This document shows positions 1 through 7,973 of a stretch of 64,000 bases of DNA, piece by piece; the first letter of the stretch is position 1; each line of letters starts with the position of its first letter. Origin of the DNA: Oscillospiraceae bacterium. GTDB lineage: Bacteria > Bacillota > Clostridia > Oscillospirales > Acutalibacteraceae. The notes under the pieces were generated by a model. The model searched no databases. It worked only from the letters and a program-made list of their open reading frames with translations, and had not been told where the DNA came from. Made by a program: the position numbers and the translations under genes. The stretch spans positions 62,001 through 126,000 of the forward strand of contig SVOC01000001.1 in the NCBI GenBank assembly GCA_015066625.1, read 5' to 3'.

Positions 1-158
1 CAAACCGCTGTGCAATTCAGCTTAAAGCAGGTCGCAGAGTGGGTCAGCTTGTTTTTGCAAAGATGGATGAAAAAGCACTCAATCCCTATAACGGCAAATA
101 TCAGGGACAGCGCGGTGCAACGGGTTCAAGAGTTTTTCAGGATAAGGAGATAAAATGA
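1..158 (+). CDS. dcd: dCTP deaminase, C-terminal end (5' partial)
   Basis: The reading frame entering at base 3 runs open to a TGA at 156-158 and encodes about 51 residues. It contains GRRVGQLVFAKMDE followed by NPYNGKYQGQRGATGSR, which matches the C-terminal end of dCTP deaminases (a glycine-rich strand ending in a KYQGQ...SR segment that closes over the nucleotide). The enzyme converts dCTP to dUTP for dTTP synthesis in the cytoplasm. The start lies outside the window, so the mono- or bifunctional type cannot be decided. The stop codon overlaps the next start in an ATGA arrangement, which suggests translational coupling with the downstream gene. Confidence 0.75.
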   Translation, partial: NRCAIQLKAGRRVGQLVFAKMDEKALNPYNGKYQGQRGATGSRVFQDKEIK

Positions 159-568
159 GAAAATTTGAGCTGTTGAGAGCTTTTTCCGAAATGTTTGACT
201 TCAAAACCGTAACGGATGAAAACGGCAATGAATATGTAATTTATGCCAATTCGGTTTTGAATGAAATCGGTTCTGAACTCAAAGATAAAACACAGTTCGA
301 AGCAGTTGAAAATCATATTCATTTGATTGATAATGTGAAAAAATATGATTTTGATGAATTGATTGAGATTGGCAAGGTTTTAGGTGAAACACAGATGAGT
401 GCGCTCAAATCGAAATACCCCGACAAGGAATTCTGTGTGTTTGTTACGGTTGACATTGGTGAATCAATGATAATAAGATTTCATCAGGTTTGGGAAAATG
501 AGCCTGTTTATTATAATCCCGATGATTTTAATTCGGAAAAAACAAGAGTATTGATGTTCAGAAAATAA
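155..568 (+). CDS. hypothetical protein, 137 aa
   Basis: A complete reading frame with AAGGAG five bases before the ATG, overlapping the dCTP deaminase stop by four bases. I do not recognise the family. The product is a soluble-looking mixed alpha/beta protein, acidic, with no signal peptide, membrane segment or cysteine cluster. The middle (about residues 60-95) is a charged helix-rich stretch and the end is beta-like. Its position between dcd and the mutase-fold gene gives it the same transcription unit but no clear job. It is more A+T-rich than the mutase and metY genes after it. Confidence 0.7.
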   Translation: MRKFELLRAFSEMFDFKTVTDENGNEYVIYANSVLNEIGSELKDKTQFEAVENHIHLIDNVKKYDFDELIEIGKVLGETQMSALKSKYPDKEFCVFVTVDIGESMIIRFHQVWENEPVYYNPDDFNSEKTRVLMFRK

Positions 569-592
569 ATCTTTCACGGAAGGATGATATAT

Positions 593-1804
593 ATGAAATA
601 TGCAGTAGTGCTTTATGACGGCATGGCGGATTATCCCGTACCTGCACTTGACGGCAAAACCCCTATGGAGCTTGCAAAAAAGCCCAATTTTGATGCCCTT
701 GCTCAGAAGGGCAGAGTAGGTCTTGTTAAAACCGTTGCCGACGGTCTCAAGCCCGGCAGTGACGTTGCAAACCTCAGTGTTCTCGGTTATGACCCCAAGA
801 TTTGCTATACGGGCCGTTCACCCCTTGAAGCTGTCAGCATCGGCGTTAAAATGAAGGATACGGATGTTGCTCTCCGCTGCAATGTTGTAACCCTCAGCGA
901 TGAGGAAAACTATGAGGATAAAACAATGATTGATTATTCCGCAGGCGATATTTCAAGCGAGGATGCGGCGGAAATTATCAAAACCGTTCAGGAGCATTTC
1001 GGCAACGATGAGTTCAGATATTATAACGGCGTCAGCTACCGTCACTGCCTTATTTGGAATAACGGAACCGTTGACCTTGGCAAAATGACTCCTCCTCACG
1101 ATATTTCGGGCAGAGTTGTGGGCGAATATCTTTCAACCGCACCCAATGCAGAAAAGCTTATAGCAATGATGAAAGAAAGCTATGAGCTTCTCAAGAACCA
1201 TCCCGTTAACAAAAAGAGGATTGCAGAGGGCAAGGCTCCTGCGAATTCAATCTGGCTCTGGGGTGAAGGCAGTAAGCCTGCACTCAGCGATTTTGAAGAA
1301 ACCTACGGAGTAAAGGGCAGTATCGTATCGGCGGTTGACCTGCTTAAAGGTATTGCAATCTGCGCAGGTATGGGCGTGCCCGAGGTTGAGGGCGCAACAG
1401 GCTACATAGACACCAATTTCGAGGGCAAGGCTCAGGCTGCCGTCAACGAATGGAAAAACGGCAAGGACCTTGTTTATATCCATATCGAAGCTCCCGATGA
1501 GTGCGGACACAGAAACGAGCCCGAAAATAAGATAAGAGCAATCGAGCTTATTGATGAGCGCGTATTGCCCATAATTCTTGATTATCTCAACGGCTGCGGT
1601 GAGGATTACAAAGTTATGATTCTTCCCGACCATCCCACACCCATTGTTACGAAAACCCACGCAAGTGACCCGGTACCCTTTATGATTTATCACAAAAACG
1701 GCGAGGTTGAGGGCGTTGATACAATAAATGAAATTACCGCAAAGGCAACAGGCGACTTTGTTGAGGTTGGCTGCGGACTTATGAAAGAATTCTTGGAGGC
1801 ATAA
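593..1804 (+). CDS. phosphoglycerate-mutase-fold protein, proposed homoserine kinase (ThrB2-type)
   Basis: This 403-residue protein belongs to the archaeal-type cofactor-independent phosphoglycerate mutase family (alkaline-phosphatase fold). Metal and active-site segments are visible: DGMADYP near the N-terminus, GSDVANLSVLGYDP around residues 57-70 with the phospho-accepting serine, HIEAPDECGHR near 300, and PDHPTP...KTHASDPVP near 345-365. The DVANLSVLGYDP variant is typical of the subgroup proposed, and in Bacteroides shown genetically, to act as homoserine kinase in organisms lacking classical ThrB. An ATG at 584 sits on the GGAAGG ribosome binding site, so the ATG at 593 is the better start. 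metY follows three bases after the stop, placing the gene at the homoserine branch point. A glycolytic mutase role cannot be excluded. Confidence 0.8.
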   Translation: MKYAVVLYDGMADYPVPALDGKTPMELAKKPNFDALAQKGRVGLVKTVADGLKPGSDVANLSVLGYDPKICYTGRSPLEAVSIGVKMKDTDVALRCNVVTLSDEENYEDKTMIDYSAGDISSEDAAEIIKTVQEHFGNDEFRYYNGVSYRHCLIWNNGTVDLGKMTPPHDISGRVVGEYLSTAPNAEKLIAMMKESYELLKNHPVNKKRIAEGKAPANSIWLWGEGSKPALSDFEETYGVKGSIVSAVDLLKGIAICAGMGVPEVEGATGYIDTNFEGKAQAAVNEWKNGKDLVYIHIEAPDECGHRNEPENKIRAIELIDERVLPIILDYLNGCGEDYKVMILPDHPTPIVTKTHASDPVPFMIYHKNGEVEGVDTINEITAKATGDFVEVGCGLMKEFLEA

Positions 1805-1807
1805 AAA

Positions 1808-3088
1808 ATGAGCTATAAAATTAACACAAAATGTATTTTAAGCGGATATTCACCCAAAAACGGCGAGCCCAGACAGGTGCCTATTTCACAGAGCACAACC
1901 TTCAAATATGATTCAAGCGTTGAAATGGGCAAGCTTTTCGACCTTGAGGCATCGGGCTATTTCTACACCCGTCTTGCAAACCCCACCAACGATGCGGTTG
2001 CCGCAAAGATTGCTGACCTTGAAGGCGGTGTAGGCGCAATGCTTACCTCATCGGGTCAGGCTGCATCATTCTATTCAATTTTCAACATTGCCGGTGCAGG
2101 CGACCATGTTATCAGTGCATCCACAATTTACGGCGGCACCTTCAACCTTTTCAATGTTACAATGAGAAAGCTTGGCATTGATTTCACTTTCGTAAGCCCT
2201 CAGGCAACTGAGGAGGAGCTTAACGCTGCTTTCAGACCCAACACAAAGGCTGTTTTTGCCGAGTCACTTTCAAATCCTGCACTTGAAGTGCTTGATTTTG
2301 ATAAGTTTGTCAATGCGGCACATTCACACGGCGTGCCCCTTATCATCGATAATACTTTCCCCACACCCGTTAACTGCCGTCCCTTTGAGCTTGGTGCGGA
2401 TATCGTTATCCATTCAACAACAAAGTATATGGACGGCCACGCAACAAGCGTAGGCGGTGTTGTTATTGACGGCGGTAAGTTTGACTGGACTCAGAATGAT
2501 AAATTCCCCGGTCTTACAACTCCCGATGCATCATATCACGGCATCACATATACGGAGCGTTTCGGCAATGCGGCATACATCACAAAGTGTATGGCACAGC
2601 TTATGCGCGACCTTGGCTCAATTCCTTCGCCCTTCAATGCATTTCTCCTTAACCTGGGTCTTGAAACCCTTCCTCTCAGAATTGAAAGACACTGCTCAAA
2701 CGCACTCAAAGTTGCTGAATTCATTCGTGACAGCGGCTGTGCGATTGAGGTTACATACCCCGGTATGGAGGGCAGCAAGGGCTATGAGCTTGCAAAGAAA
2801 TATATGCCGGGCGGTACAAGCGGCGTAATTTCATTCAGAATCAAGGGCGGCAGAGACGCTGCAACAAAGTTTATGGACAGCTTGCAGATTGCAGAAATCG
2901 CAACTCATGTTGCCGACGCACGCACCTGCTGTCTGCACCCTGCAAGCACAACTCACCGTCAGCTTACCGCACAGGAGCTTATTGACTGCGGTATTTCCGA
3001 TGATCTCATCCGTCTTTCCGTAGGTATTGAGCATGTTGACGATATTATTGCCGACGTTAAGCAGGCACTTGAAGCCTCGCAAAAATAA
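1808..3088 (+). CDS. metY: O-acetylhomoserine aminocarboxypropyltransferase (sulfhydrylase)
   Basis: A full-length 426-residue PLP enzyme of the Cys/Met metabolism family. It would make homocysteine from O-acetylhomoserine and sulfide in methionine synthesis. Visible motifs are YTRLANPTNDA (about 53-63), the SSGQAA phosphate-binding loop (81-86), the DNTF aspartate that contacts the pyridine nitrogen (181-184), and HSTTKYMDGH with the Schiff-base lysine K206. Length and the long insertion after the lysine fit MetY rather than MetB/MetC. The start is three bases after the stop of the upstream kinase-like gene, so the two are almost certainly co-translated. Both draw on homoserine or a direct derivative. 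Confidence 0.9.
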   Translation: MSYKINTKCILSGYSPKNGEPRQVPISQSTTFKYDSSVEMGKLFDLEASGYFYTRLANPTNDAVAAKIADLEGGVGAMLTSSGQAASFYSIFNIAGAGDHVISASTIYGGTFNLFNVTMRKLGIDFTFVSPQATEEELNAAFRPNTKAVFAESLSNPALEVLDFDKFVNAAHSHGVPLIIDNTFPTPVNCRPFELGADIVIHSTTKYMDGHATSVGGVVIDGGKFDWTQNDKFPGLTTPDASYHGITYTERFGNAAYITKCMAQLMRDLGSIPSPFNAFLLNLGLETLPLRIERHCSNALKVAEFIRDSGCAIEVTYPGMEGSKGYELAKKYMPGGTSGVISFRIKGGRDAATKFMDSLQIAEIATHVADARTCCLHPASTTHRQLTAQELIDCGISDDLIRLSVGIEHVDDIIADVKQALEASQK

Positions 3089-3114
3089 GAGATAAAGAAA
3101 GAGGAGAAGGCAGA

Positions 3115-3582
3115 ATGATGGCAGAAAAAGAAAAACCGACAAAACTCCGTTCGGTCAGGCATCATATTGCTGCCGCAGTTTTCCTTGAAACATCCGTAAA
3201 TCTTCTTTTTTCCTTTTTGTTTCACGGATTTATTAAGTTCTTTTATTCGGATTATGCTCATCTTACCGTATGGGGCGATGTGGTGTCCATTGCTGCGGTA
3301 GTGATTTCATTTATAATTTATGACAGCTTTGCCCACGCCGCATACCATAACCGCAGGGACAGACTGATGTTTCTCGGTGTGGTCTATGTTGCATCAAAGG
3401 CAGCAAGCATTGTGCATTATATTGCAGGAATTCTGGCGGGGATTTTTCCCGTATTTACGGGCGATACGGCACAGACGGTGCTTGCTGTATTCCTTGCACT
3501 GTTTGAAATTGCGGTGGATGTGGTTGTCGCCGTATGGCTTATGAGTTATTTCGATAAAAGGTTCAAAAAAGAAGAAGTATAA
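3115..3582 (+). CDS. small multi-pass membrane protein, unknown
   Basis: A 155-residue protein preceded by AGGAGAAGG; the start is the ATG at 3115 or the adjacent one at 3118. After a short basic N-terminus it has about four hydrophobic segments (roughly residues 17-40, 55-75, 85-110 and 115-140) and a lysine-rich end (KRFKKEEV), predicting a cytoplasmic C-terminus. I do not recognise a family. It is the last gene of the dcd-to-metY run, 26 bases after metY, and is followed directly by a strong hairpin terminator. Confidence 0.75.
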   Translation: MMAEKEKPTKLRSVRHHIAAAVFLETSVNLLFSFLFHGFIKFFYSDYAHLTVWGDVVSIAAVVISFIIYDSFAHAAYHNRRDRLMFLGVVYVASKAASIVHYIAGILAGIFPVFTGDTAQTVLAVFLALFEIAVDVVVAVWLMSYFDKRFKKEEV

Positions 3583-3586
3583 AATT

Positions 3587-3614
3587 AACGGGTCGCGAGA
3601 GCGACCCGTTTTGT
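3587..3614. terminator. bidirectional Rho-independent terminator
   Basis: AACGGGTCGC and GCGACCCGTT form a perfect 10-bp stem around a GAGA loop, followed by TTGTT on the plus side and by A+T-rich sequence on the minus side. It separates the convergent membrane-protein gene (+) and argD (-), so it can serve both. Confidence 0.85.
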
Positions 3615-4777
3615 TATTCTTCAATAGCTTCAATAAGCTTATCCATTGCATCTTCAAGCAGTTCAAACTGAATGTTGAGAGGGGGAAGAAGGCGCACCTT
3701 TGTTTTTGCGCTGAGAACAAGAACACCCTTTTCCATTGCGGATGCAATGATTTCCTTTGCAGGCTTTTCACATTCGATACCCAGCATAAAGCCCTTGCCT
3801 GAAATGCTCTTTACCTTATCGCAGGCTGAAAGCCTTGAAATGATATATTCGCTTTTCTTTGTGACATCGGTCATCAGGTTGTCGTCAAGCCTTGAAAGAA
3901 CGCTGATTGCACCTGCACAGCAAATGGGATTTCCGCCGAATGTTGAACCGTGGCTGCCGGGAGTAAGGATATCCTGAACCTTTTCGCCAAGCATTGTGCA
4001 GCCCAGGGGCAGACCGCCTGCAAGACCCTTTGCGGTTGAAACGATATCGGGCATTACACCGTAGTGCATATAGCTGTAAAGCTTACCCGTTCTGCCGTTA
4101 CCTGTCTGAACCTCGTCGATGATAACAAGCATATTTTTCTCTTTTGCAAGCTCAAACACGCCTTTTACAAATTCATCGGTCAGGGGCAGTACGCCGCCTT
4201 CGCCCTGAATTGTTTCCATCATAATTGCGGCACAGCCGTTTGCCTCCGCAAGCTCCTTTACGGAATCAAGGTTGTTTGCCTCTGCATAAACAAAGCCCTC
4301 AGTGAAAGGACCGAAATCGGTGTGGAAATTATCCTGACCCGTTGCGGCAAGTGTTGTTATTGTTCTGCCGTGAAAGCTGTTTTTGAGTGTGATTATGGTT
4401 GAATTGCCTTCGCCTTTATTCTTCAAAGCCCAGAGTCTTGCCGCTTTGATTGCACATTCATTTGCTTCTGCACCCGAGTTTGAGAAGAAAACCTTCTTCA
4501 TACCCGTTCTTTCGCAGAGCATCTGTGCCAATTCGGCACAAGGCTTTGTGTAATAAAGGTTTGAGGTGTGGCCGAGAAGTGAAGCCTGCACGGTAACTGC
4601 CTCAACCCATTCGGCATCCGCGGCACCGAAGGTGTTGACCGCAATGCCGCTGCCCAGGTCAATGTATTCTTTATCGTCTTCGCCGTAAAGCAGAGCGCCG
4701 TTACCCTCCGAAAGCTCAACGGGGAAACGGGCATAAGTATCTGCAACGTATTTTTTATCTGTTTCGAAAATGCTCAT
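3614..4777 (-). CDS. argD: acetylornithine aminotransferase
   Basis: A class III PLP aminotransferase converting N-acetylglutamate semialdehyde to N-acetylornithine. With the start at 4777 the product is 387 residues. Motifs include FSNSGAEANECAIKAAR (98-114), NSFHGRT (133-139), the IIDEVQTGNGRTG segment (219-231) with the cofactor-binding aspartate, and STAKGLAGGLPLG with the Schiff-base lysine K250. A longer frame to 4837 exists, but the ATG at 4777 has a TAAGGAG site five bases upstream and gives the canonical MSIFETDKKYV start. It is the last gene of argCJBD; the gap to argB is 10 bases. Confidence 0.93.
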   Translation of the reverse strand: MSIFETDKKYVADTYARFPVELSEGNGALLYGEDDKEYIDLGSGIAVNTFGAADAEWVEAVTVQASLLGHTSNLYYTKPCAELAQMLCERTGMKKVFFSNSGAEANECAIKAARLWALKNKGEGNSTIITLKNSFHGRTITTLAATGQDNFHTDFGPFTEGFVYAEANNLDSVKELAEANGCAAIMMETIQGEGGVLPLTDEFVKGVFELAKEKNMLVIIDEVQTGNGRTGKLYSYMHYGVMPDIVSTAKGLAGGLPLGCTMLGEKVQDILTPGSHGSTFGGNPICCAGAISVLSRLDDNLMTDVTKKSEYIISRLSACDKVKSISGKGFMLGIECEKPAKEIIASAMEKGVLVLSAKTKVRLLPPLNIQFELLEDAMDKLIEAIEE

Positions 4778-4787
4778 AGTAATCTCC

Positions 4788-5645
4788 TTAGCCCTGAACA
4801 AACATCGTGCCCAGACCTTCGTCGGTAAGAGTTTCAATCAGCAGTGAATGGGGCACCGTGCCGTCAAGAATAAATACTTTCTTTACTCCTCTGCGGATTG
4901 CTTCGCCGCAACAGTCGATTTTGGGAATCATTCCGCCTGAAATAATGCCTTCGTTGACAAGCTGGGGAATATCACTGACATAAATTTTGGGGATAAGGGT
5001 TGAGGGGTCATCCTTATCGCGGAGGATGCCTGCGATATCCGTCATTGAAATAAAGCTTTCCGCCTTAAGTGCCGCCGCAATCTTAGCTGCTGCCGTATCG
5101 GCATTTATGTTGTAAATATTTCCGTCGCTGTCGCAAGCGGTTGTTGAGATAACGGGAACATAGCCCTTTTCAAGCAAATCAAGGATGGGTGCGGGGTTAA
5201 CATCGGTGATTTCACCAACAAAGCCCAGGCGTTCATCCTTCACCTTTGCGGAAATAAGATGACCGTCGGCACCGCAAAGACCGATTGCATTACAGCCAAG
5301 TCTGCCCAGAAGAGCAACAAGGCTTTTGTTGACCTTGCCTGCAAGCACCATCTGAACAACGTCAACGGTTTCCTTGTCTGTTACGCGAAGACCGTCAACC
5401 CATTCGCTTTTTTTACCGATTTTGCCAAGCATTTCGTTGATTTCCGGACCGCCGCCGTGAACAAGCACAACCTTGACTCCGATAAGCGAAAGCAGAGCAA
5501 CATCGCCCATTACCGCATTTTTAAGCTCCTCGTTGAGCATTGCGTTGCCGCCGTATTTGATGACAACAATTTTGTTTGAATATTTCTGAATATAGGGCAG
5601 GGCTTCAACAAGCACCTGACCTCTGAGAAGATTTGAAATTTCCAT
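4788..5645 (-). CDS. argB: acetylglutamate kinase
   Basis: A 285-residue amino acid kinase that phosphorylates N-acetylglutamate with ATP, the usual feedback-controlled step. Diagnostic motifs are IKYGGNAM near residue 30 (nucleotide lysine), LVHGGGPEINEML near 64-76 (substrate loop), NINADTAAAKIAAAL near 185 and GGMIPKID near 240. A GTG at 5654 could add three residues, but the ATG at 5645 has AAGGTG six bases upstream and is preferred. The gene follows argJ by about 10 bases, indicating one mRNA with argC and argJ. Confidence 0.93.
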   Translation of the reverse strand: MEISNLLRGQVLVEALPYIQKYSNKIVVIKYGGNAMLNEELKNAVMGDVALLSLIGVKVVLVHGGGPEINEMLGKIGKKSEWVDGLRVTDKETVDVVQMVLAGKVNKSLVALLGRLGCNAIGLCGADGHLISAKVKDERLGFVGEITDVNPAPILDLLEKGYVPVISTTACDSDGNIYNINADTAAAKIAAALKAESFISMTDIAGILRDKDDPSTLIPKIYVSDIPQLVNEGIISGGMIPKIDCCGEAIRRGVKKVFILDGTVPHSLLIETLTDEGLGTMFVQG

Positions 5646-5655
5646 TTTATTCACC

Positions 5656-6867
5656 TTATGTTCTGTAATCTCCGTTAATCTTTACGTAATCGTAAGTCAG
5701 GTCACAGCCCCATGCGGTTGCACAGAAGTCACCGCTGTTAAGGCTGATAAGCACCTGAATTTCTTTTTCAGAAAGAACTTCCTTTGCGATTTCTTCAGAG
5801 AAATCAATACCCGCACCGTTTTTGCAAACATCGATTTTGCCTGCAGCAGATTTGAATGAAACATCGATTTTGTTTACATCAACATCCGCACCGCTGTAAC
5901 CGATAGCACAAAGAACTCTGCCCCAGTTTGCATCAGCACCGAACATTGCGGCTTTGAAGAGTGATGAGCAGATAACGGATTTTGAAACTATAACTGCGGT
6001 TTCTTTATCCTTTGCACCGTCAACGATGCATTCAAGAAGCTTTGTTGCACCTTCACCGTCGCCTGCAATCATACGGCACAGATGAGTCGTAACTGCGTTG
6101 AGTGCCTTACAGAAGGTGTCAAAATCTTCGCCCTCCGATGTGATTTCATCGTTTCCTGCAAGTCCGTTTGCCATAACGGAAACCATATCGTTTGTTGAAG
6201 TGTCACCGTCAACGCTGACCATATTGAAAGAGGATTTAACATCCTCGCTGAGTGCCTTCTGAAGCATATCACGGCTGATTGCACAGTCGGTTGTAACAAA
6301 AACAAGCATTGTTGCCATATTGGGGTGAATCATACCCGAACCCTTTGCAATGCCGCCGATTTTGCATTCCTTGCCGCCGATTTCAAATGAGAATGAAACA
6401 CATTTTTCAACGGTATCGGTTGTCATGATTGCCGCTGCAGCATCATCACTGTCAGCTTTGAGTTCTTTTACAAGGGAGGGGATGCCTTCTGCAATGGGTG
6501 TAATCTCGAGAGTCTGACCGATAACGCCGGTTGATGCGACGATAATATCCTTTTTATCAATGCCCAGCTCCTTTGAAATGAGAGCACACATCTCCTCAGC
6601 GATTTCAATGCCGTTTGCGTTGCAGGTGTTGGCATTACCGCTGTTGCAGATAACTGCCTGAGCATAGCCGTCGGCAACATTGTTTTTTGTAACCGTTATG
6701 GGTGCACCTTTAACAAGATTTGTTGTGTAAACACAAGCCGCAGTTGCCTTTTTCTCGCTAAAAATGAGAGCAAGGTCTTTTTTTGTTTTGTTTTTTCTTA
6801 TACCGCAGTGAACTCCGCTTGCGGTAAAGCCTTTTGCGGCACAGATGCCGCCTGAAATCTGTTTCAT
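5656..6867 (-). CDS. argJ: bifunctional glutamate N-acetyltransferase / ornithine acetyltransferase
   Basis: A 403-residue ArgJ, which recycles the acetyl group from N-acetylornithine to glutamate and so completes a cyclic arginine pathway. The self-processing site is visible as KGSGMIHPNMATML (175-188): cleavage is expected between A185 and T186, the freed threonine being the catalytic nucleophile of the beta chain. Other family segments are CNSGNANTCNG-like (74-83), STGVIGQ (112-118) and ANWGRV. Whether it also accepts acetyl-CoA cannot be read from sequence. No argA-type synthase is present in the window. It lies 19 bases after argC. Confidence 0.93.
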   Translation of the reverse strand: MKQISGGICAAKGFTASGVHCGIRKNKTKKDLALIFSEKKATAACVYTTNLVKGAPITVTKNNVADGYAQAVICNSGNANTCNANGIEIAEEMCALISKELGIDKKDIIVASTGVIGQTLEITPIAEGIPSLVKELKADSDDAAAAIMTTDTVEKCVSFSFEIGGKECKIGGIAKGSGMIHPNMATMLVFVTTDCAISRDMLQKALSEDVKSSFNMVSVDGDTSTNDMVSVMANGLAGNDEITSEGEDFDTFCKALNAVTTHLCRMIAGDGEGATKLLECIVDGAKDKETAVIVSKSVICSSLFKAAMFGADANWGRVLCAIGYSGADVDVNKIDVSFKSAAGKIDVCKNGAGIDFSEEIAKEVLSEKEIQVLISLNSGDFCATAWGCDLTYDYVKINGDYRT

Positions 6868-6886
6868 TTTTATTATCCTTTCAAAA

Positions 6887-7825
6887 TCAGAGGGAAAGCC
6901 CCGTTTTCGGATCGATTCCCATAAGAATATTCATACATTCAACTGCCGCACCCGAAGCACCTTTGCCAAGGTTATCATAGCGTGCGATAAGAAGAATACG
7001 GTCCTCATTACCCTTGACGAAAATCTCCATTCCGTCATTGCCCGACATCTTTTCGGCACTGAGCATAGCGTCTGCGCCCGTATCTTCGGTAAACTTCACA
7101 AAATCGGAATAGTATGTGCTTTTATAAACTTCAATAATATCGTCAATGCTTTTACCTTCACAAAGATTCTGCTTGAAAAGGGGCACGGTAACTGCCATAC
7201 CGCTGTAATAATCCGAAACAATGGGGCAGAATACGGGAGTGTTTTCTATACCTGTGATTGCCTTCATTTCTTTCAGGTGCTTATGCTCCTGGGTAAGACC
7301 GTACTGACGGGGAGAATTGAGGAAGGCTTCTCTTGAAACATTTTCATACTGACCAATCATTTTTTTGCCGCCGCCGCTGTAACCTGTTATTGAATGGCAG
7401 GTAAGCAGTGCGTCTGCGGGAAGAATTCCTGCCTCAACAAGGGGATAAACAAGAGCAATGAAGCCGCTTGCGTGACAGCCGGGCACAGCAACACGTTTTG
7501 AAGCCTTGATCTTTTTAAAGTGAGCATCTGAAAGTTCGGGGAAACCGTATGCCCAATCGGGGAGAGTGCGGTGTGCGGTAGAAGCATCGATAACCTTAAC
7601 GTCGGGGTTATCGATAAGGGATACCGCTTCAATTGCCGCAGCATCGGGCAGGCAGAGGAATGCAATGTCGCAGGAATTGAGTGCCTGTTTTCTTGCGGCT
7701 GTATCCTTACGGAGCTCCTCGCTGAGAGTTATTATTTCAATATCGTCACGGTTTGAAAGGCGTTCAAAAATCCTGAGACCTGTTGTGCCTTCCTTGCCGT
7801 CTATAAAAATCTTAGTTTTGTTCAT
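6887..7825 (-). CDS. argC: N-acetyl-gamma-glutamyl-phosphate reductase, short (type 2) form
   Basis: A 312-residue NADPH-dependent reductase, the first gene of the argCJBD operon. The N-terminal IDGKEGTTGLRI is the nucleotide-binding loop, DASTAHR (about 81-87) is conserved, and PGCHASG carries the catalytic cysteine C117. The IFIDGxxGTTGL start and about 310-residue length fit the type 2 subfamily rather than the longer E. coli/Bacillus type. A near-consensus promoter and an ArgR-like palindrome lie just upstream. Confidence 0.92.
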   Translation of the reverse strand: MNKTKIFIDGKEGTTGLRIFERLSNRDDIEIITLSEELRKDTAARKQALNSCDIAFLCLPDAAAIEAVSLIDNPDVKVIDASTAHRTLPDWAYGFPELSDAHFKKIKASKRVAVPGCHASGFIALVYPLVEAGILPADALLTCHSITGYSGGGKKMIGQYENVSREAFLNSPRQYGLTQEHKHLKEMKAITGIENTPVFCPIVSDYYSGMAVTVPLFKQNLCEGKSIDDIIEVYKSTYYSDFVKFTEDTGADAMLSAEKMSGNDGMEIFVKGNEDRILLIARYDNLGKGASGAAVECMNILMGIDPKTGLSL

Positions 7826-7855
7826 AGCTGTACCTCGGGTTATAAGTTACGAATA

Positions 7856-7884
7856 ATTATACATAAATTTCTGCATATAGTCAA
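7856..7884 (-). promoter_or_regulatory. sigma-70-type promoter of argCJBD
   Basis: On the minus strand TTGACT (7884-7879) and TATAAT (7861-7856) are separated by exactly 17 bases, 31 bases before the argC start codon. Confidence 0.85.
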
Positions 7885-7914
7885 GGGATAAATGTATAAA
7901 CGTGGTTGTTTTGT

Positions 7915-7932
7915 GAATATTATGCAATATTC
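7915..7932. promoter_or_regulatory. candidate ArgR/AhrC operator
   Basis: GAATATT and AATATTC arms of 7 bp flank a four-base ATGC centre, a perfect 18-bp palindrome. ARG boxes of E. coli and Bacillus are A+T-rich palindromes built on TGAAT...ATTCA, so the match in size and composition is good. It lies about 30 bases upstream of the argC -35 box. Assignment to ArgR is inference from position and shape; no argR gene is in the window. Confidence 0.5.
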
Positions 7933-7973
7933 CGCTTGCAACAACAGTGTTTTGTGCAAAGTGTATGCATTTT

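Noticed and set aside
1247..1693. 148-codon minus-strand frame opposite the mutase-fold gene
   Set aside because: It is fully inside a well-supported gene and the protein has no recognisable features.
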